A stretch of DNA of 33,765 nt from Rhodospirillaceae bacterium (GCA_016845145.1 JAERTE010000014.1:1-33765); one strand, 5' to 3'; positions 17,182 through 28,049 are shown, numbered from the stretch's first letter. The notes: generated by a model from the letters alone, not told the origin. Numbers and translations: made by a program.

Positions 17182-17988
17182 CTAGCCGATCACGCCGTAG
17201 GCAATCGCCAACAAGAACCCGCCGAGCACAATCCGGTAGACGCCGAATATCGTGAACGACGCGCGCCGCAACCAAGCCATCATCAAGGTGATGGCAATCA
17301 ACGCCGTAAAGAAGGCCAGCCCACAAGCCAGCATGGCGTCGGCCGTGATCTCGGCGTCACCAGCGCGAAAAAGCTCCCAGCCCTTGAGCACCCCGGCACC
17401 GGTGATCGCCGGAATACCCAACAACATGGCAAAGCGCGCCGAATCCCGGCGCTCCATACCCATCATCCGACCTGCTGTCATGCAGATGCCCGACCGGCTG
17501 GTGCCGGGAATCAACGCCAATGCCTGCACCAGGCCAATGATCAGCACGTCACCAAAGCGCAAATGCTCAATCCGGCGCAAGGTCATGCCAATCTGGTCGG
17601 CGACCAACAATAAGACGCCGAAGCCTAATGTCGTCCAGGCGATGACCTCGAACCCACGGATACCGTTCGGCATGTAATGATTGAGCGCATATCCCGCCGC
17701 CACCACCGGGATCGTACCTAACACCAAAAACCCGGCCAGCTTGGCGCCCGGATCGCGCCGCCCCTTCATGGCACGGCCCAATCCGCCTACCATGGCCCAG
17801 ACATCACGCCACAAATAAACAACAACGGCACCCAACGTGCCGACATGCACCGCAACGTCCATCAGCAGTCCTTGGTCGGGAACCTGCATGAATAAGGGCA
17901 CCAAAACGAGGTGCCCGGACGAACTCACGGGAAGGAATTCCGTGATCCCCTGCACAAGCGCAAGAACCGCAAGATGTATGATGTCCAA
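17182..17988 (-). CDS. uppP: Undecaprenyl-diphosphatase (bacitracin resistance protein family); TTG start
   Basis: Recycles the lipid carrier undecaprenyl diphosphate to the monophosphate for peptidoglycan and surface-polymer synthesis. Polytopic membrane protein, 268 residues from the TTG at 17988. That start has GGAG 8 nt upstream and gives the family length; the frame stays open to 18186, but that extension resembles no UppP. Seen: the first catalytic block QGITEFLPVSSSGHLVL near residue 15 and the second PGTSRSGICMTAGRM near 155, which together form the active site, plus about eight hydrophobic segments. A TATAGT on the minus strand just upstream may be its -10. It is divergent from gltB across 213 nt. 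Confidence 0.95.
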   Translation of the reverse strand: MDIIHLAVLALVQGITEFLPVSSSGHLVLVPLFMQVPDQGLLMDVAVHVGTLGAVVVYLWRDVWAMVGGLGRAMKGRRDPGAKLAGFLVLGTIPVVAAGYALNHYMPNGIRGFEVIAWTTLGFGVLLLVADQIGMTLRRIEHLRFGDVLIIGLVQALALIPGTSRSGICMTAGRMMGMERRDSARFAMLLGIPAITGAGVLKGWELFRAGDAEITADAMLACGLAFFTALIAITLMMAWLRRASFTIFGVYRIVLGGFLLAIAYGVIG

Positions 17989-18060
17989 CCTACCGTCTCC
18001 CCAAATCTTGTGAACTATATACCAATGCTCATGGCTTCGCCCAAGCCTTGATGTGCAACA

Positions 18061-18182
18061 AGTGCCAAAAAGACACCCGAAAATAGCCCCCAAGGGCCCG
18101 AAAAGGAATGTGTCCCCAGCCCAGGCCGCAATTGGCACTGGAAACACCGTCCCGTGTTTGCTATCAAGTCGGGCCGTTTTTT
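18061..18182 (+). promoter_or_regulatory. Putative structured leader upstream of gltB
   Basis: By eye, nested complementary arms: AGTGCCAA (18061-18068) with TTGGCACT (18132-18139), inside it GACAC (18072-18076) with GTGTC (18110-18114), and inside that GCCC (18086-18089) with GGGC (18094-18097). A hairpin AAACAC/GTGTTT (18142-18147 / 18154-18159) follows. A competing pairing, GGCCCGA (18095-18101) with TCGGGCC (18169-18175), would place a helix right before a T6 run (18177-18182), like a terminator. This looks attenuator-like, but it was not folded and matches no known riboswitch class that I recognise. Confidence 0.3.
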
Positions 18183-18201
18183 CCAAAAGGTGGGAGAGAA
18201 A

Positions 18202-21200
18202 ATGCGCCGACCAAATTGGCCAGCGAGCGCGGGGCTGCCTACGGGCAAAACCGCCGGATTACCGAAAGCGCAGGGTCTTTACGACCCCGCCAACGAGCAT
18301 GACAACTGCGGTATTGGCTTCATTGCCAATATCAAGAACCGCAAAAGCCATGATATCGTGAAACAAGGTATTCAGATTCTCGTCAACCTCGATCACCGGG
18401 GCGCGGTGGGTGCTGACCCCTTGGCTGGAGATGGCGCCGGCATTCTGATGCAAATCCCCGACGCGTTCTTCCGAGCCGAGCAGGCGAGCTTGGGCTTCAA
18501 GCTGCCGGCTGAGGGCGACTACGGCGTCGGCATGGTATTCTTGCCGCCCGACAAATCCGCAATGGCGGTTTGCCAAGAAGCTATTGAGCGCACCATCCGC
18601 GCCGAGGGTCAGATCGTACTTGGCTGGCGCGATGTGCCGGTCAACGAAGATTGGTTGGGCGAAAGTGTCAAACCCATCGCACCGGTGATCCGCCAGGTTT
18701 TTGTCGAACGCGATTCCCATTGCGCCGATACAGATGCATTTGAGCGCAAGCTCTACGTCATCCGCAAGCAAGCGCACCATATTGTCTGGGACGCAGATCT
18801 GGGCGACATCGGGCAGTTCTACATGCCGTCTATGTCGGCGCGCACCATCGTCTACAAGGGCATGGTACTGGCGCCCAACCTGGCAGAATTCTATCTCGAC
18901 CTGCAAGACGAACGGGTTGAATCGGCTCTGGCGCTGGTACATCAGCGCTTCTCCACCAATACCTTTCCGTCTTGGCCGCTGGCGCAGCCGTTCCGCTATC
19001 TTTGCCACAATGGCGAGATCAATACGGTGCGCGGCAACATCAACTGGATGATGGCACGGCGCCAATCCATGCTGTCGAAGGTGTTGGGCGACGACCTCGA
19101 AAAGCTGTGGCCCTTGATCGGTGATGGTGCATCCGATTCCGCCACCTTCGACAATGCACTCGAGCTATTGGTCGCCGGCGGCTATTCCCTGGCGCACGCC
19201 ATGATGATGATGATCCCGGAAGCCTGGGACGGCAATCCCTTGATGGATGAAGAACGCCGCGCGTTTTACGAATATCATGCCGCCTTGATGGAGCCTTGGG
19301 ACGGCCCCGCCGCCATTGCCTTCACCGACGGCAAGCAAATCGGTGCGACCCTCGACCGCAACGGGCTGCGCCCAGCACGCTATATCGTCACCGACGATGA
19401 CCATGTGGTGTTGGGTTCGGAAGTGGGCGTGCTGCCTTATGCTGAGGAAAACATCAAAACCAAGTGGCGCCTGCAGCCGGGTAAAATGTTGCTGATCGAT
19501 CTGGAAGAAGGCCGCATCGTCGACGACGCCGAGTTGAAAGACACGCTGGCGCAGGCGAAGCCTTATCAGGAATGGCTGAACGAGACGCAGATTCACTTGG
19601 AGCATCTGCCGCCCGAGGTTTCGGCCATGCCGCCGGACGCCAAGACGCTTCTGGACCGCCAACAGGCCTTTGGCTACAGCCAGGAAGACATCAAATTCTT
19701 CCTGCTGCCCATGGCGGAAAGTGGCCTGGATCCGGTCGGATCCATGGGCCGCGATATTCCGCCGGCGGTGCTTTCGGAGCGCCCCAAGGTTCTGTACGAC
19801 TATTTCCACCAGAACTTTGCTCAGGTGACCAACCCACCGGTCGACCCGATCCGCGAAGAATCGGTGATGTCCATGGTATCGCTGATCGGCCCCAGGCCGA
19901 ATCTTTTGGATCTGGAAACCGGCGGCAGCCATAAACGCCTGGAAGTCCGCCAACCCATTCTTTCCAACGGCGATCTTGAAAAGGTGCGCCGCATCGAGAA
20001 CGTTATCGATGCTGATTTCCACGCCGAAACGTTGAGCATCTGCTATCCGATCAAGGAAGGTGCAGACGGCATGGAACCGGCGCTGGACGCACTCTGTGCC
20101 AATGCCAAGCAGGCCGTGCAGGAAGGTCACAATATTCTGGTCCTGTCGGATCGCGGCATCAACGCAGACATGCTGGCTATTCCGGCATTGTTGGCCACCG
20201 CTGCCGTGCATCACTTCTTGATCAGGGAAGGTCTGCGCACCGATGTCGGCCTGGTGGTCGAGACCGGCGAGGCCCGCAAGGTGCATGATTTCTGTCTGTT
20301 GGCCGGCTATGGCGCGGAAGCCATCAACCCATATCTCGCCATGGATACGCTCTCAGCACTCCGCCATGAACTGGAAGAGCCGCTGAAAGATTGGGAGATC
20401 CACGCACGCTATATCAAGGCCGTGTCCAAGGGCATGATGAAGGTGATGTCCAAGATGGGCATATCCACATATCAATCCTATTGCGGCGCACAGATTTTCG
20501 ACGCCGTCGGCCTGTCCAGCGCCTTCGTCGAGAAATACTTTACTAAAACAGCCACCGCCATTGAAGGCATCGGCTTGGCCGAAGTGGCCGAGGAGGCCGT
20601 GAGCCGCCACAAAAGCGCCTTTGGTGATGACCCCGTATTGCAGAACGCCCTGGACGTAGGTGGCGAGTACGCTTTCCGGTTACGCGGCGAAGAACACGTT
20701 TGGACGCCCGAAACGGTCGGCGCGCTACAACATGCGGTCCGTGCCGGTGACTACGAAGGCTTCAAGGCGTTTTCCGCCAAGGTGGACGACCAAGGTGCGA
20801 AACTGCGCAACCTGCGCGGCTTGTTCAAGCTGAAACGGGCTGGTGTCGCCGTGCCGCTGGAAGAGGTTGAGCCGGCATCCGAAATTGTCAAACGCTTTGC
20901 CACCGGCGCCATGTCGTTCGGCTCGATCTCGTGGGAAGCGCATACGACACTCGCCATTGCCATGAACCGATTGGGCGGCAAGTCCAACACCGGTGAGGGC
21001 GGCGAGGAAGCAAGCCGATACACAATCGAGGAAAACGGCGACAACATGCGCTCGGCCATCAAGCAGGTCGCTTCGGGGCGTTTTGGCGTTACCACCGAAT
21101 ACCTGGTCAACGCCGATGACATTCAGATCAAGATGGCGCAAGGCGCCAAACCCGGTGAGGGCGGCCAGTTGCCGGGCCACAAAGTGGACCGGGGCATCGC

Positions 21201-22851
21201 TCGGGTACGGCACTCGACGCCGGGTGTCGGCTTGATTTCGCCGCCACCACACCACGACATCTATTCCATCGAGGATCTGGCGCAGTTGATTCACGACCTG
21301 AAGAACGTCAATCCTGGTGCGCGGATTTCCGTCAAGCTGGTCTCGGAGATCGGTGTCGGCACCGTCGCCGCGGGCGTCTCCAAAGCGCACGCAGATCACG
21401 TGACCATTTCCGGCAACGATGGCGGTACCGGCGCCAGCCCATTGACGTCGATCATGAACGCCGGTTCGTTCTGGGAATTGGGCCTCGCCGAGACCCACCA
21501 GACCTTGGTCCTCAACCAGTTGCGCGGCCGTATCGCCGTACAGGTTGATGGCGGGTTCCGTACCGGCCGCGACGTGGTTATCGGGGCGCTGTTGGGTGCG
21601 GACGAATATGGCGTCGCCACGGCGGCGCTGATATCGGCCGGCTGCATCATGATGCGCAAGTGCCATCTCAACACCTGCCCGGCGGGCGTTGCCACGCAAG
21701 ACCCGGCATTGCGCAAACGCTTCACCGGCAAACCCGAAGATGTCATGAACCTGTTCATGTTCATCGCCGAGGAAGTGCGTGAGATCATGGCAGAGCTTGG
21801 CTTCCGCACGATGAACGAAATGATCGGTCGCATGGACCGCCTGGATACGCGCGACGCCATTTCGCATTGGAAGGCACAAGGTCTTGATTTCTCTAAGGTT
21901 TTTGAGAAACCCCCGGCCGGCCCCGGCGTGGCTGTGTACAATTGCGAAGAGCAAGACCATGGCCTGGATAAGGCATTGGACAACCAGTTGATCGAAATGG
22001 CCATGCCGGCACTTGAGAATAAGACCCCGGTGACCATCGAAAGCCCGGTCCGGAACGTCAACCGCACGGTCGGCGCGATGCTGGGTGGAGAAGTCGCCCG
22101 TCGCTACGGTCATGCGGGCCTGGCCGATGATACCATCCACATCAAATTAACCGGCACCGCCGGCCAAAGTTTTGGTGCTTGGGCTGCCAAGGGTATGACG
22201 TTGGATTTGGTCGGCGATGCCAACGATTACGTCGGTAAAGGCCTGTCCGGCGGACGCATCGTGGTGCGACCATCGCCTGACAGCCCCGTCGTGCCGGAAG
22301 ACAACATTATCATCGGCAACACCGTGATGTATGGCGCGATCGCCGGCGAATGTTACTTCCATGGCGTCGGCGGCGAGCGCTTCGCGGTTCGCAATTCAGG
22401 CGCGACGGCGGTGGTCGAAGGCGTCGGCGATCATGGTTGCGAATACATGACCGGTGGCTGCGTGGTGGTGCTTGGCGGCACCGGCCGCAATTTTGCCGCC
22501 GGCATGTCGGGCGGCATCGCTTATGTGCTGGATGAGACAGATGACTTCGTCAAGCGCTGCAACGGCGAGATGATCCAACTGGAACCCATGAGCGGTGATG
22601 CGGGCAGTACCGAAGGCCTGGACGTTGCCGATGTCATGGTCGACATGTTGGGCGACGACGCCAAGCGCCTACGCGTGCTGATAGAGCGCCACCTGCACTA
22701 TACCGGCAGCGCCAGGGCGCGCGCCATTCTTGATGATTGGGCGAACTACCTGCCGAAGTTCATCAAGGTGATGCCGGTCGACTACAAACGCGCACTTTTG
22801 GACTTGCAGGCCGAAGATGCGCCTGAACTCAACGTCGCCGCCGGCGAATAA
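18202..22851 (+). CDS. gltB: Glutamate synthase (NADPH) large subunit
   Basis: Transfers the glutamine amide nitrogen to 2-oxoglutarate in the GS-GOGAT ammonia-assimilation cycle. 1549 residues from the ATG at 18202, which has GGGAG just upstream. A 35-residue propeptide precedes the catalytic Cys36 ([11 protein letters not shown]), which becomes the N-terminus after cleavage. Domains in order: class II glutaminase (about 36-430), central domain, FMN/2-oxoglutarate synthase domain with [12 protein letters not shown] and [14 protein letters not shown], a 3Fe-4S cysteine cluster near 1148-1159 ([12 protein letters not shown]), and the C-terminal beta-helix GXGXG-type domain with GGRIVVRP and [20 protein letters not shown]. 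Complete and intact. gltD follows after 27 nt. Confidence 0.98.
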   Translation: MRRPNWPASAGLPTGKTAGLPKAQGLYDPANEHDNCGIGFIANIKNRKSHDIVKQGIQILVNLDHRGAVGADPLAGDGAGILMQIPDAFFRAEQASLGFKLPAEGDYGVGMVFLPPDKSAMAVCQEAIERTIRAEGQIVLGWRDVPVNEDWLGESVKPIAPVIRQVFVERDSHCADTDAFERKLYVIRKQAHHIVWDADLGDIGQFYMPSMSARTIVYKGMVLAPNLAEFYLDLQDERVESALALVHQRFSTNTFPSWPLAQPFRYLCHNGEINTVRGNINWMMARRQSMLSKVLGDDLEKLWPLIGDGASDSATFDNALELLVAGGYSLAHAMMMMIPEAWDGNPLMDEERRAFYEYHAALMEPWDGPAAIAFTDGKQIGATLDRNGLRPARYIVTDDDHVVLGSEVGVLPYAEENIKTKWRLQPGKMLLIDLEEGRIVDDAELKDTLAQAKPYQEWLNETQIHLEHLPPEVSAMPPDAKTLLDRQQAFGYSQEDIKFFLLPMAESGLDPVGSMGRDIPPAVLSERPKVLYDYFHQNFAQVTNPPVDPIREESVMSMVSLIGPRPNLLDLETGGSHKRLEVRQPILSNGDLEKVRRIENVIDADFHAETLSICYPIKEGADGMEPALDALCANAKQAVQEGHNILVLSDRGINADMLAIPALLATAAVHHFLIREGLRTDVGLVVETGEARKVHDFCLLAGYGAEAINPYLAMDTLSALRHELEEPLKDWEIHARYIKAVSKGMMKVMSKMGISTYQSYCGAQIFDAVGLSSAFVEKYFTKTATAIEGIGLAEVAEEAVSRHKSAFGDDPVLQNALDVGGEYAFRLRGEEHVWTPETVGALQHAVRAGDYEGFKAFSAKVDDQGAKLRNLRGLFKLKRAGVAVPLEEVEPASEIVKRFATGAMSFGSISWEAHTTLAIAMNRLGGKSNTGEGGEEASRYTIEENGDNMRSAIKQVASGRFGVTTEYLVNADDIQIKMAQGAKPGEGGQLPGHKVDRGIARVRHSTPGVGLISPPPHHDIYSIEDLAQLIHDLKNVNPGARISVKLVSEIGVGTVAAGVSKAHADHVTISGNDGGTGASPLTSIMNAGSFWELGLAETHQTLVLNQLRGRIAVQVDGGFRTGRDVVIGALLGADEYGVATAALISAGCIMMRKCHLNTCPAGVATQDPALRKRFTGKPEDVMNLFMFIAEEVREIMAELGFRTMNEMIGRMDRLDTRDAISHWKAQGLDFSKVFEKPPAGPGVAVYNCEEQDHGLDKALDNQLIEMAMPALENKTPVTIESPVRNVNRTVGAMLGGEVARRYGHAGLADDTIHIKLTGTAGQSFGAWAAKGMTLDLVGDANDYVGKGLSGGRIVVRPSPDSPVVPEDNIIIGNTVMYGAIAGECYFHGVGGERFAVRNSGATAVVEGVGDHGCEYMTGGCVVVLGGTGRNFAAGMSGGIAYVLDETDDFVKRCNGEMIQLEPMSGDAGSTEGLDVADVMVDMLGDDAKRLRVLIERHLHYTGSARARAILDDWANYLPKFIKVMPVDYKRALLDLQAEDAPELNVAAGE

Positions 22852-22878
22852 CTTTTGCATTAGGAGAGGATGGGAACG

Positions 22879-24306
22879 ATGGGCAAGCCCACCGGTTTCA
22901 TGGAGATCGAACGTCAAGAGCGCGGATACGCGCCGGTAGAGAAGCGCGTCAAAAGCTATGACGAGTTCTACGTACCCTTGGGTGACGAAGATGTATCGGC
23001 GCAAGGCGCGCGTTGCATGGATTGCGGCATTCCGTTTTGTCACAACGGGTGCCCGGTCAACAACATCATCCCCGAGTGGAATGACTTGGTCTATCACGGT
23101 GACTGGCAACAGGCCTTGGACGTTCTGCACTCCACCAACAATTTCCCGGAATTCACCGGCCGTGTTTGCCCTGCCCCCTGTGAGGCCGCCTGCACGCTGA
23201 ACATCACCGACGAGCCGGTCACCATCAAAACCATTGAGTGTGCGATCGTCGACAAAGGTTGGGAAGAGGGCTGGATTCAGCCGAAAGTCCCGCCGCACGG
23301 CACCGGTAAACAGGTCGCCGTAGTTGGCTCCGGCCCGGCCGGTATGGCTTGCGCGCAGCAATTGGCACGCGCCGGGCACCGCGTGATCGTATTTGAGAAA
23401 AACGCCAAGATCGGCGGGTTATTGCGCTACGGCATCCCCGACTTCAAGATGAACAAAGGCCTGCTGGATAGGCGCATGGCACAAATGCAGGCCGAAGGCG
23501 TGGAGTTCCGCCCCAACAGCCATGTGGGCGACAACGTCAACGCCATGAATTTGTTGATGAATTTCGACGCCATCGCTCTGACCGGCGGTTCTGAAGATCC
23601 GCGCGATCTGCCGGTTCCCGGGCGCGATTTGGCTGGTATCGATTTCGCCATGCGGTTTCTCACCCAACAAAACCGCCGCGTTTCCGGCGAGTTGATCTTG
23701 GATAGCCAAGACATTACCGCCACCGACAAACATGTGGTGGTGATCGGCGGCGGTGACACGGGCGCGGATTGCGTCGGCACATCAAACCGCCAGGGCGCGG
23801 CCTCGATTACCCAAATGGAAATCATGCCGAAACCGCCGGAAGCCGAGAACAAGGCGCTGAGCTGGCCCGATTGGCCGCTGAAACTGCGCACGTCAACCTC
23901 GCACGACGAAGGCTGTCAGCGCGAATGGGCCGTGGCGACCAAATCCTTCGAAGGCAAGGACGGGCAAGTGACGGCGCTGAATTGCATTCGCCTTGAGTGG
24001 GGCGCGGAAGGCATGAAGGAAATTGCCGGCTCCGAGTTTCAGATCAAGGCCGATCTGGTGTTTCTGGCCATGGGCTTCGTCAACCCGATCCACGAAGGCA
24101 TGCTCAACAGCTTCGGCGTCGAGTACGACCCGCGCGGCAATGTGCTGGCCGACACCGACAGTTACGCGACAACCATGGACAAAGTGTTCGCCGCCGGTGA
24201 TATGCGCCGCGGCCAATCGCTTGTCGTTTGGGCGATCCGCGAAGGCCGGCAATGTGCGCGCTCCATCGATCAGTTCCTGATGGGCGAAACCAACCTGCCG
24301 CGCTGA
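22879..24306 (+). CDS. gltD: Glutamate synthase (NADPH) small subunit
   Basis: Supplies electrons from NADPH through FAD and 4Fe-4S clusters to GltB. 475 residues from the ATG at 22879, chosen because GGAGAGG (22863-22869) lies 9 nt upstream; the ATG at 22870 is too close to it. Seen: two N-terminal cysteine groups ([14 protein letters not shown], then CPAPCEAAC) that bind the clusters, the FAD motif [21 protein letters not shown], and the NADPH motif [21 protein letters not shown]. Near the C-terminus [21 protein letters not shown] closes the FAD fold. Complete. It is cotranscribed with gltB, and the GST gene follows after 15 nt. Confidence 0.97.
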   Translation: MGKPTGFMEIERQERGYAPVEKRVKSYDEFYVPLGDEDVSAQGARCMDCGIPFCHNGCPVNNIIPEWNDLVYHGDWQQALDVLHSTNNFPEFTGRVCPAPCEAACTLNITDEPVTIKTIECAIVDKGWEEGWIQPKVPPHGTGKQVAVVGSGPAGMACAQQLARAGHRVIVFEKNAKIGGLLRYGIPDFKMNKGLLDRRMAQMQAEGVEFRPNSHVGDNVNAMNLLMNFDAIALTGGSEDPRDLPVPGRDLAGIDFAMRFLTQQNRRVSGELILDSQDITATDKHVVVIGGGDTGADCVGTSNRQGAASITQMEIMPKPPEAENKALSWPDWPLKLRTSTSHDEGCQREWAVATKSFEGKDGQVTALNCIRLEWGAEGMKEIAGSEFQIKADLVFLAMGFVNPIHEGMLNSFGVEYDPRGNVLADTDSYATTMDKVFAAGDMRRGQSLVVWAIREGRQCARSIDQFLMGETNLPR

Positions 24307-24321
24307 TCGGGCCCAATCATC

Positions 24322-24906
24322 ATGCGCATCTATGGCGATCTGGTTTCGGGTAATTGTCTTAAGGTCAAATGGACCTGCGATTATCTGCATCTGCCACATG
24401 AATGGATCGATATCGACATCATGCAGGGTGAAAGCCGCACACCTGAGTTTTTGGCCAGAAACCCGTTCGGCCAGGTGCCGGTCGTGGAACTCGCGGATGG
24501 CCGTCAACTGGCGCAATCCAACGCCATCATCATGTATTTGGCGGAGGCCAGCGGTCTGATACCGAATGATCCATTCGAGCGCGCCAAGGTTATGGAATGG
24601 CTGTTTTGGGAGCAATACAGCCACGAGCCCTATGTAGCCGTCTGCCGCTTTCAGATGAAATACCAGGGCAAAAGTGCGGACGAGCTTGACCCCGATAAGG
24701 TTGCGCGTGGCACAAAAGCCCTGGAAATCTTGGAAAGCGCGCTGAATGGCCGGGATTTCCTAGTTGGCGACAGCGTAAGCATCGCCGATATCGGGCTCGT
24801 CGCATACACCCGCGTCGCCCATGAAGGCGGGTTCGACCTTGCCGCTTTTCCCAATATCGGGAATTGGATCGAGCGCTGCGAAGCCGCTCTCGGATTATCT
24901 GAATAG
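24322..24906 (+). CDS. Glutathione S-transferase family protein
   Basis: 194 residues, somewhat short for the family (often 200-220). N-terminal thioredoxin-like domain: MRIYGDLVSGNCLKVKWTCD, with a Ser/Asn region in the active-site loop, then the cis-proline GQVPVVELADG and the glutathione gamma-Glu-binding LAQSNAIIMYLAE. The all-helical C-terminal domain follows, ending with the capping motif GDSVSIADIGLVAYTRVA. Substrate unknown; a detoxification or isomerase role is typical. It lies 15 nt after gltD in the same direction, so it may be read from the glt transcript. Its last 12 nt overlap the end of the convergent CoA-transferase gene. Confidence 0.9.
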   Translation: MRIYGDLVSGNCLKVKWTCDYLHLPHEWIDIDIMQGESRTPEFLARNPFGQVPVVELADGRQLAQSNAIIMYLAEASGLIPNDPFERAKVMEWLFWEQYSHEPYVAVCRFQMKYQGKSADELDPDKVARGTKALEILESALNGRDFLVGDSVSIADIGLVAYTRVAHEGGFDLAAFPNIGNWIERCEAALGLSE

Positions 24907-26073
24907 GCGTTCGAACGGGCTTTCACCGGCATTGACCGCTTGCTCGACTTCGCCCCTTACCTTTGCCGCCTCTTCGAGCGTCGATGGCGCTTTCTTGATG
25001 GGCGGACGGACCCCCTCGACACTGAACGGCATGCCCACATAAGGCACATCGCTGCCTGGCTCCGGCTGCATAATACCAATCGCCGCAACCTGCTCATCGG
25101 TCATCAAGTCCGCCGAGTTCTGGATCGGCACGCAAGGCACCTGTTCCCCGGCCAGCAAGTCAATCCAGTGTGCCTTGGTTTGTGTGCCGACAATCTCAGT
25201 GATCAAAGCGTCAATATCGGCTCGGTTCTCAGTGCGATTGGAATTGCTCTGAAATCGCGGGTCTTCGGTCCACTCTGGGTGGCCTAATGCTGCCGCCAAC
25301 ATGGCGAACAAGCTGTCGTTACCCGTGGCGATGATGATCGGCCCATCGGAAGCCTGGTAAGCGCCGTACGGCGAGACCAATTGGTGACTGGCGCCGAAGG
25401 GCACCGGTAGTTTTCCATCGACGACGAAGTTGGAAAGATGAACGCCCATCCAACTCATCGCCGTTTCCAGCAGCGAGCCTTGCAACGAGCATCCCTCGTC
25501 GGTCACCTGGCGGCGCATCAAAGCCGCCAACACGGCAATGGTCATCCACATGGCGGTACCGAAATCCATGATTGAGGGCCCCGCGCGCATGGGACCAGCC
25601 TCAGGCGTGCCTGTCACCGACAAGACGCCACCATAAGCCTGCAGAGCCAGTTCATAGCCCGGACGGTCCTTCAGTGGCCCGACATGGCCGAAAGCGGCGA
25701 CATCGCCATGAATAAGGCGGGGATTCAAGGCCCGAAGCGTTTGCGCATCAATACCCAATTTCGGCGCAACGCCCGGCCGCAGATTGTGTACAAACACATC
25801 CGCTTCTTCGATCAGTTTGTCGAACAGCCGGCGATCGTCCGGATCGCGCACATCCAAGGTAACCGAGGTCTTGTTGCGGTTGATGTAGTGGAACACGCTG
25901 GCGGCGCCATCAACGTTCGGTGGCCCCCAGGTGCGGGCGGAATCGCCGGCTGGTGTTTCGATCTTGATCACCTCCGCGCCCAGGTCGGCGAATACGGTGC
26001 CGACAAACGGCCCGGCGATGGCTTGGCCCATCTCGACGACCTTAATTCCCGTCAACATCAATGGCGAAGTCAT
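24895..26073 (-). CDS. Class III CoA-transferase (CaiB/BaiF family), first copy
   Basis: Moves CoA between carboxylic acids or acyl-carnitines. 392 residues from the ATG at 26073, with GGGGAC 6 nt upstream and the family N-terminus LTGIKVVEMGQAIAGPF; an in-frame start at 26106 is less likely. Seen: FADLGAEVIKIETPAGD, FHYINRNKTSVTLD, and the catalytic aspartate region GPSIMDFGTAMW with Asp170, the residue that forms the acyl-anhydride intermediate. It is divergent from the MaoC gene over 80 nt, and its 3' end overlaps the GST gene by 12 nt. The pairing with a MaoC hydratase recalls itaconate or mesaconate-type pathways, but no lyase is seen nearby, so the substrate is open. Confidence 0.9.
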   Translation of the reverse strand: MTSPLMLTGIKVVEMGQAIAGPFVGTVFADLGAEVIKIETPAGDSARTWGPPNVDGAASVFHYINRNKTSVTLDVRDPDDRRLFDKLIEEADVFVHNLRPGVAPKLGIDAQTLRALNPRLIHGDVAAFGHVGPLKDRPGYELALQAYGGVLSVTGTPEAGPMRAGPSIMDFGTAMWMTIAVLAALMRRQVTDEGCSLQGSLLETAMSWMGVHLSNFVVDGKLPVPFGASHQLVSPYGAYQASDGPIIIATGNDSLFAMLAAALGHPEWTEDPRFQSNSNRTENRADIDALITEIVGTQTKAHWIDLLAGEQVPCVPIQNSADLMTDEQVAAIGIMQPEPGSDVPYVGMPFSVEGVRPPIKKAPSTLEEAAKVRGEVEQAVNAGESPFERLFR

Positions 26074-26153
26074 GCATTTGTCCCCACGGTTATTTATTTG
26101 GACCAACGTGGCATATAGGATGCCCCATCACAACCAGACCAGGAACATCAGCC

Positions 26154-26645
26154 ATGAACGACAGCAGCCCCATCAATTTTGACGACTACCGCCTTTGCGA
26201 AACGGCGTTTTTTGAGGATTTAACCCTCGGACAGAGATTCCCGATCCCGTCACGCACGATGACGGATGCTTTGTTTGCGGCCTTCCAGTTGGCGTCGGGT
26301 GATAACCATCCCATTCATTACGATATCGAGTACTGCAAGGCGCATGGCCATCCAGGACTGTTGGCCCATGCCATGCAGGTGATGATCCAATGCGCACCGG
26401 GTGCCGGATTGTTCCCGCATGCCGTCGATGCGTCACTGGTGGCCATGCTGGAAATGTCGGGAAAGATGCTTGGGCCGGTCTATTCCGGCGATACCGTGTA
26501 TCCCATGCTGGAAATTTCGGAGTTAACCGAACAGAACACCACCGGCGTGGTGACGTTACTGTCGACCGTTCACAATCAGAAAGGTGAAAAGGTGTTTGAA
26601 GGCATCCAAAAGTGTCTGATCCGAAAACGCCCCGCTGACGCTTAA
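26154..26645 (+). CDS. MaoC-like (R)-specific enoyl-CoA hydratase/dehydratase
   Basis: Single hot-dog-fold hydratase acting on an enoyl-CoA or acyl-CoA. 163 residues from the ATG at 26154; the frame extends to 26061 but overlaps the divergent gene. The hydratase 2 motif is seen: FQLASGDNHPIHYDIEY with Asp50 and His55 (consensus GDxNPIH, here GDNHPIH), followed by HGHPGLLAHAMQVMI. The C-terminal half has GPVYSGDTVYPMLEISEL, typical of MaoC-domain proteins. It probably works with the divergent CoA-transferase. A strong hairpin terminator follows 28 nt after the stop. Confidence 0.88.
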   Translation: MNDSSPINFDDYRLCETAFFEDLTLGQRFPIPSRTMTDALFAAFQLASGDNHPIHYDIEYCKAHGHPGLLAHAMQVMIQCAPGAGLFPHAVDASLVAMLEMSGKMLGPVYSGDTVYPMLEISELTEQNTTGVVTLLSTVHNQKGEKVFEGIQKCLIRKRPADA

Positions 26646-26673
26646 TCGCCAGACGCTTCGATGAACAAGAAGA

Positions 26674-26709
26674 AAGGGCCATGAGTTTGACTCATGGCCC
26701 TTCTTATTT
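26674..26709. terminator. Rho-independent terminator, probably bidirectional
   Basis: A 12-bp perfect stem (26674-26685 with 26691-26702, core GGGCCATGAG/CTCATGGCCC), loop TTTGA, followed by CTTATTTTT on the plus strand. On the minus strand an A/G-rich tract precedes the opposite end, giving a weaker T/C run, so it may also stop dctM transcripts. It sits exactly between the convergent maoC and dctM genes. Confidence 0.85.
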
Positions 26710-26732
26710 TTCTCAGCACTCGAAGCCGTTGA

Positions 26733-28040
26733 TCAGAACTTCTTGATCATCAGATCCGGCAGCCAGGTGATCACTTCCGGCCACGCCAGGAATACGCCCA
26801 GTGTGATCACGTCAGCGATAAAGAACGGCCCGATGCCTTTGAATACCTGCTGCAATGGTATATCCGGTCGAACCCCGGCCACCACGTAACAGTTGAGCCC
26901 AATGGGCGGCGTGATGAGACACACCTCGCACATCTTGACGACCACGATACCGAACCAGATCGGATCGTAGCCGAGCGCGATTACCGCTGGGTATACAACC
27001 GGCAGGGTCAGCAGCAGCATGCCGATGGCATCCATGAACATGCCGAGGATGACATAGAACAGCAGGATGCAGATCATTGTCACCACCGGTGGGAACGGCA
27101 GGCTGACGACCCAATTTGCGAACTCCGCCGGCAATTCGGCAAAGCCCATGAAACGCACGAAAATCAATACGCCCCAAACCAGCGAGAAAATCATCACCGT
27201 CAGCCGCGCCGTTTCCAGCAACGCGCCTTTCAGCGTGTTCCACTTCATGCCGCCGATCAGCGCCATGACAAACACCACGAAGGAACCGACGGCGCCGGCT
27301 TCTGTCGGCGTTGTGGTGCCGGTGTACATGGAGAAGAAGATGACAAAAATCACGAACAGCACCGGGAATGTGCCCGGGACCGACTTCATCCGGTCGCTCC
27401 AGGTAAAGCCTTTTACCGGCGGACCCAATTCCGGATTGCGCATCGCCATAAAGATGATCAGCAAGGCGTAAATGATCGCCGATACGATACCGGGGATGAA
27501 ACCCGCGACCAGCAAACGCCCGATCGATTCCTCAACGATGATGGCGTAAATCACCAAAATCGCGCTTGGTGGAATCAGCGATGCCAACGTACCGCCCGCC
27601 GCGACCACGCCGGCCGCTAGCGAGGGGCTATAGTTGTATCTAAGCATCTCCGGGATGGCGACACGTGCGAACACGGCGGCCGTTGCCGTCGAGGCTCCGG
27701 ACACCGCTGCGAAGCCGGCCGTCGCGAAAACGGTAGCCACGGCCAAGCCGCCCGGCACCCAGCCGAACCACTTGCGCGCGGCATCGAACAATTTCTCGGT
27801 CATGCCGGCGTGATAGGCCAAAAAGCCGATGAGAATGAACATCGGCAGCACCGAAAGGGCATAAATGGTACCCTTGGCGTAGGGAATCATGCCGGCGTTA
27901 CCCGCCCCCCCTGTCCAACCGATAATGGTGACCAAGCCCAGCAGACCGACCAGCGCACAGGCGTAAACCACGCGCACGCCGATCAAAACTAGGCAGATCA
28001 GGAAGCCTGAGCCAATAAGGCCAATTTGAAACTCGTCCAT
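26733..28040 (-). CDS. dctM: TRAP transporter large permease
   Basis: Main translocating subunit of a tripartite ATP-independent periplasmic transporter, driven by a sodium gradient. 435 residues, very hydrophobic throughout with about 12 membrane segments. Seen: GTIYALSVLPMFILIGFLA, the signature GASTATAAVFARVAIPEM, and LASLIPPSAILVIYAIIVEE (family hallmark with the PPS motif), then GTTTPTEAGAVGSF and ITPPIGLNCYVVAG near the C-terminus. Ribosome site AGGGGGAAG precedes the ATG at 28040. dctQ ends 9 nt upstream on the same strand. Length and motifs indicate an intact protein; the substrate is set by DctP. Confidence 0.96.
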   Translation of the reverse strand: MDEFQIGLIGSGFLICLVLIGVRVVYACALVGLLGLVTIIGWTGGAGNAGMIPYAKGTIYALSVLPMFILIGFLAYHAGMTEKLFDAARKWFGWVPGGLAVATVFATAGFAAVSGASTATAAVFARVAIPEMLRYNYSPSLAAGVVAAGGTLASLIPPSAILVIYAIIVEESIGRLLVAGFIPGIVSAIIYALLIIFMAMRNPELGPPVKGFTWSDRMKSVPGTFPVLFVIFVIFFSMYTGTTTPTEAGAVGSFVVFVMALIGGMKWNTLKGALLETARLTVMIFSLVWGVLIFVRFMGFAELPAEFANWVVSLPFPPVVTMICILLFYVILGMFMDAIGMLLLTLPVVYPAVIALGYDPIWFGIVVVKMCEVCLITPPIGLNCYVVAGVRPDIPLQQVFKGIGPFFIADVITLGVFLAWPEVITWLPDLMIKKF

Positions 28041-28049
28041 AACTTCCCC

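Noticed and set aside
17989..18186. 66-codon N-terminal extension of uppP
   Set aside because: It resembles no UppP sequence, while the TTG at 17988 has a good ribosome site and gives the normal family length.
19165..22140. Long minus-strand reading frames (373 and 471 codons) inside gltB
   Set aside because: They lie antisense to an intact, motif-rich gltB; their translations are His/Arg/Val-rich without any recognisable motif, as expected for a mirror frame of a GC-rich gene.
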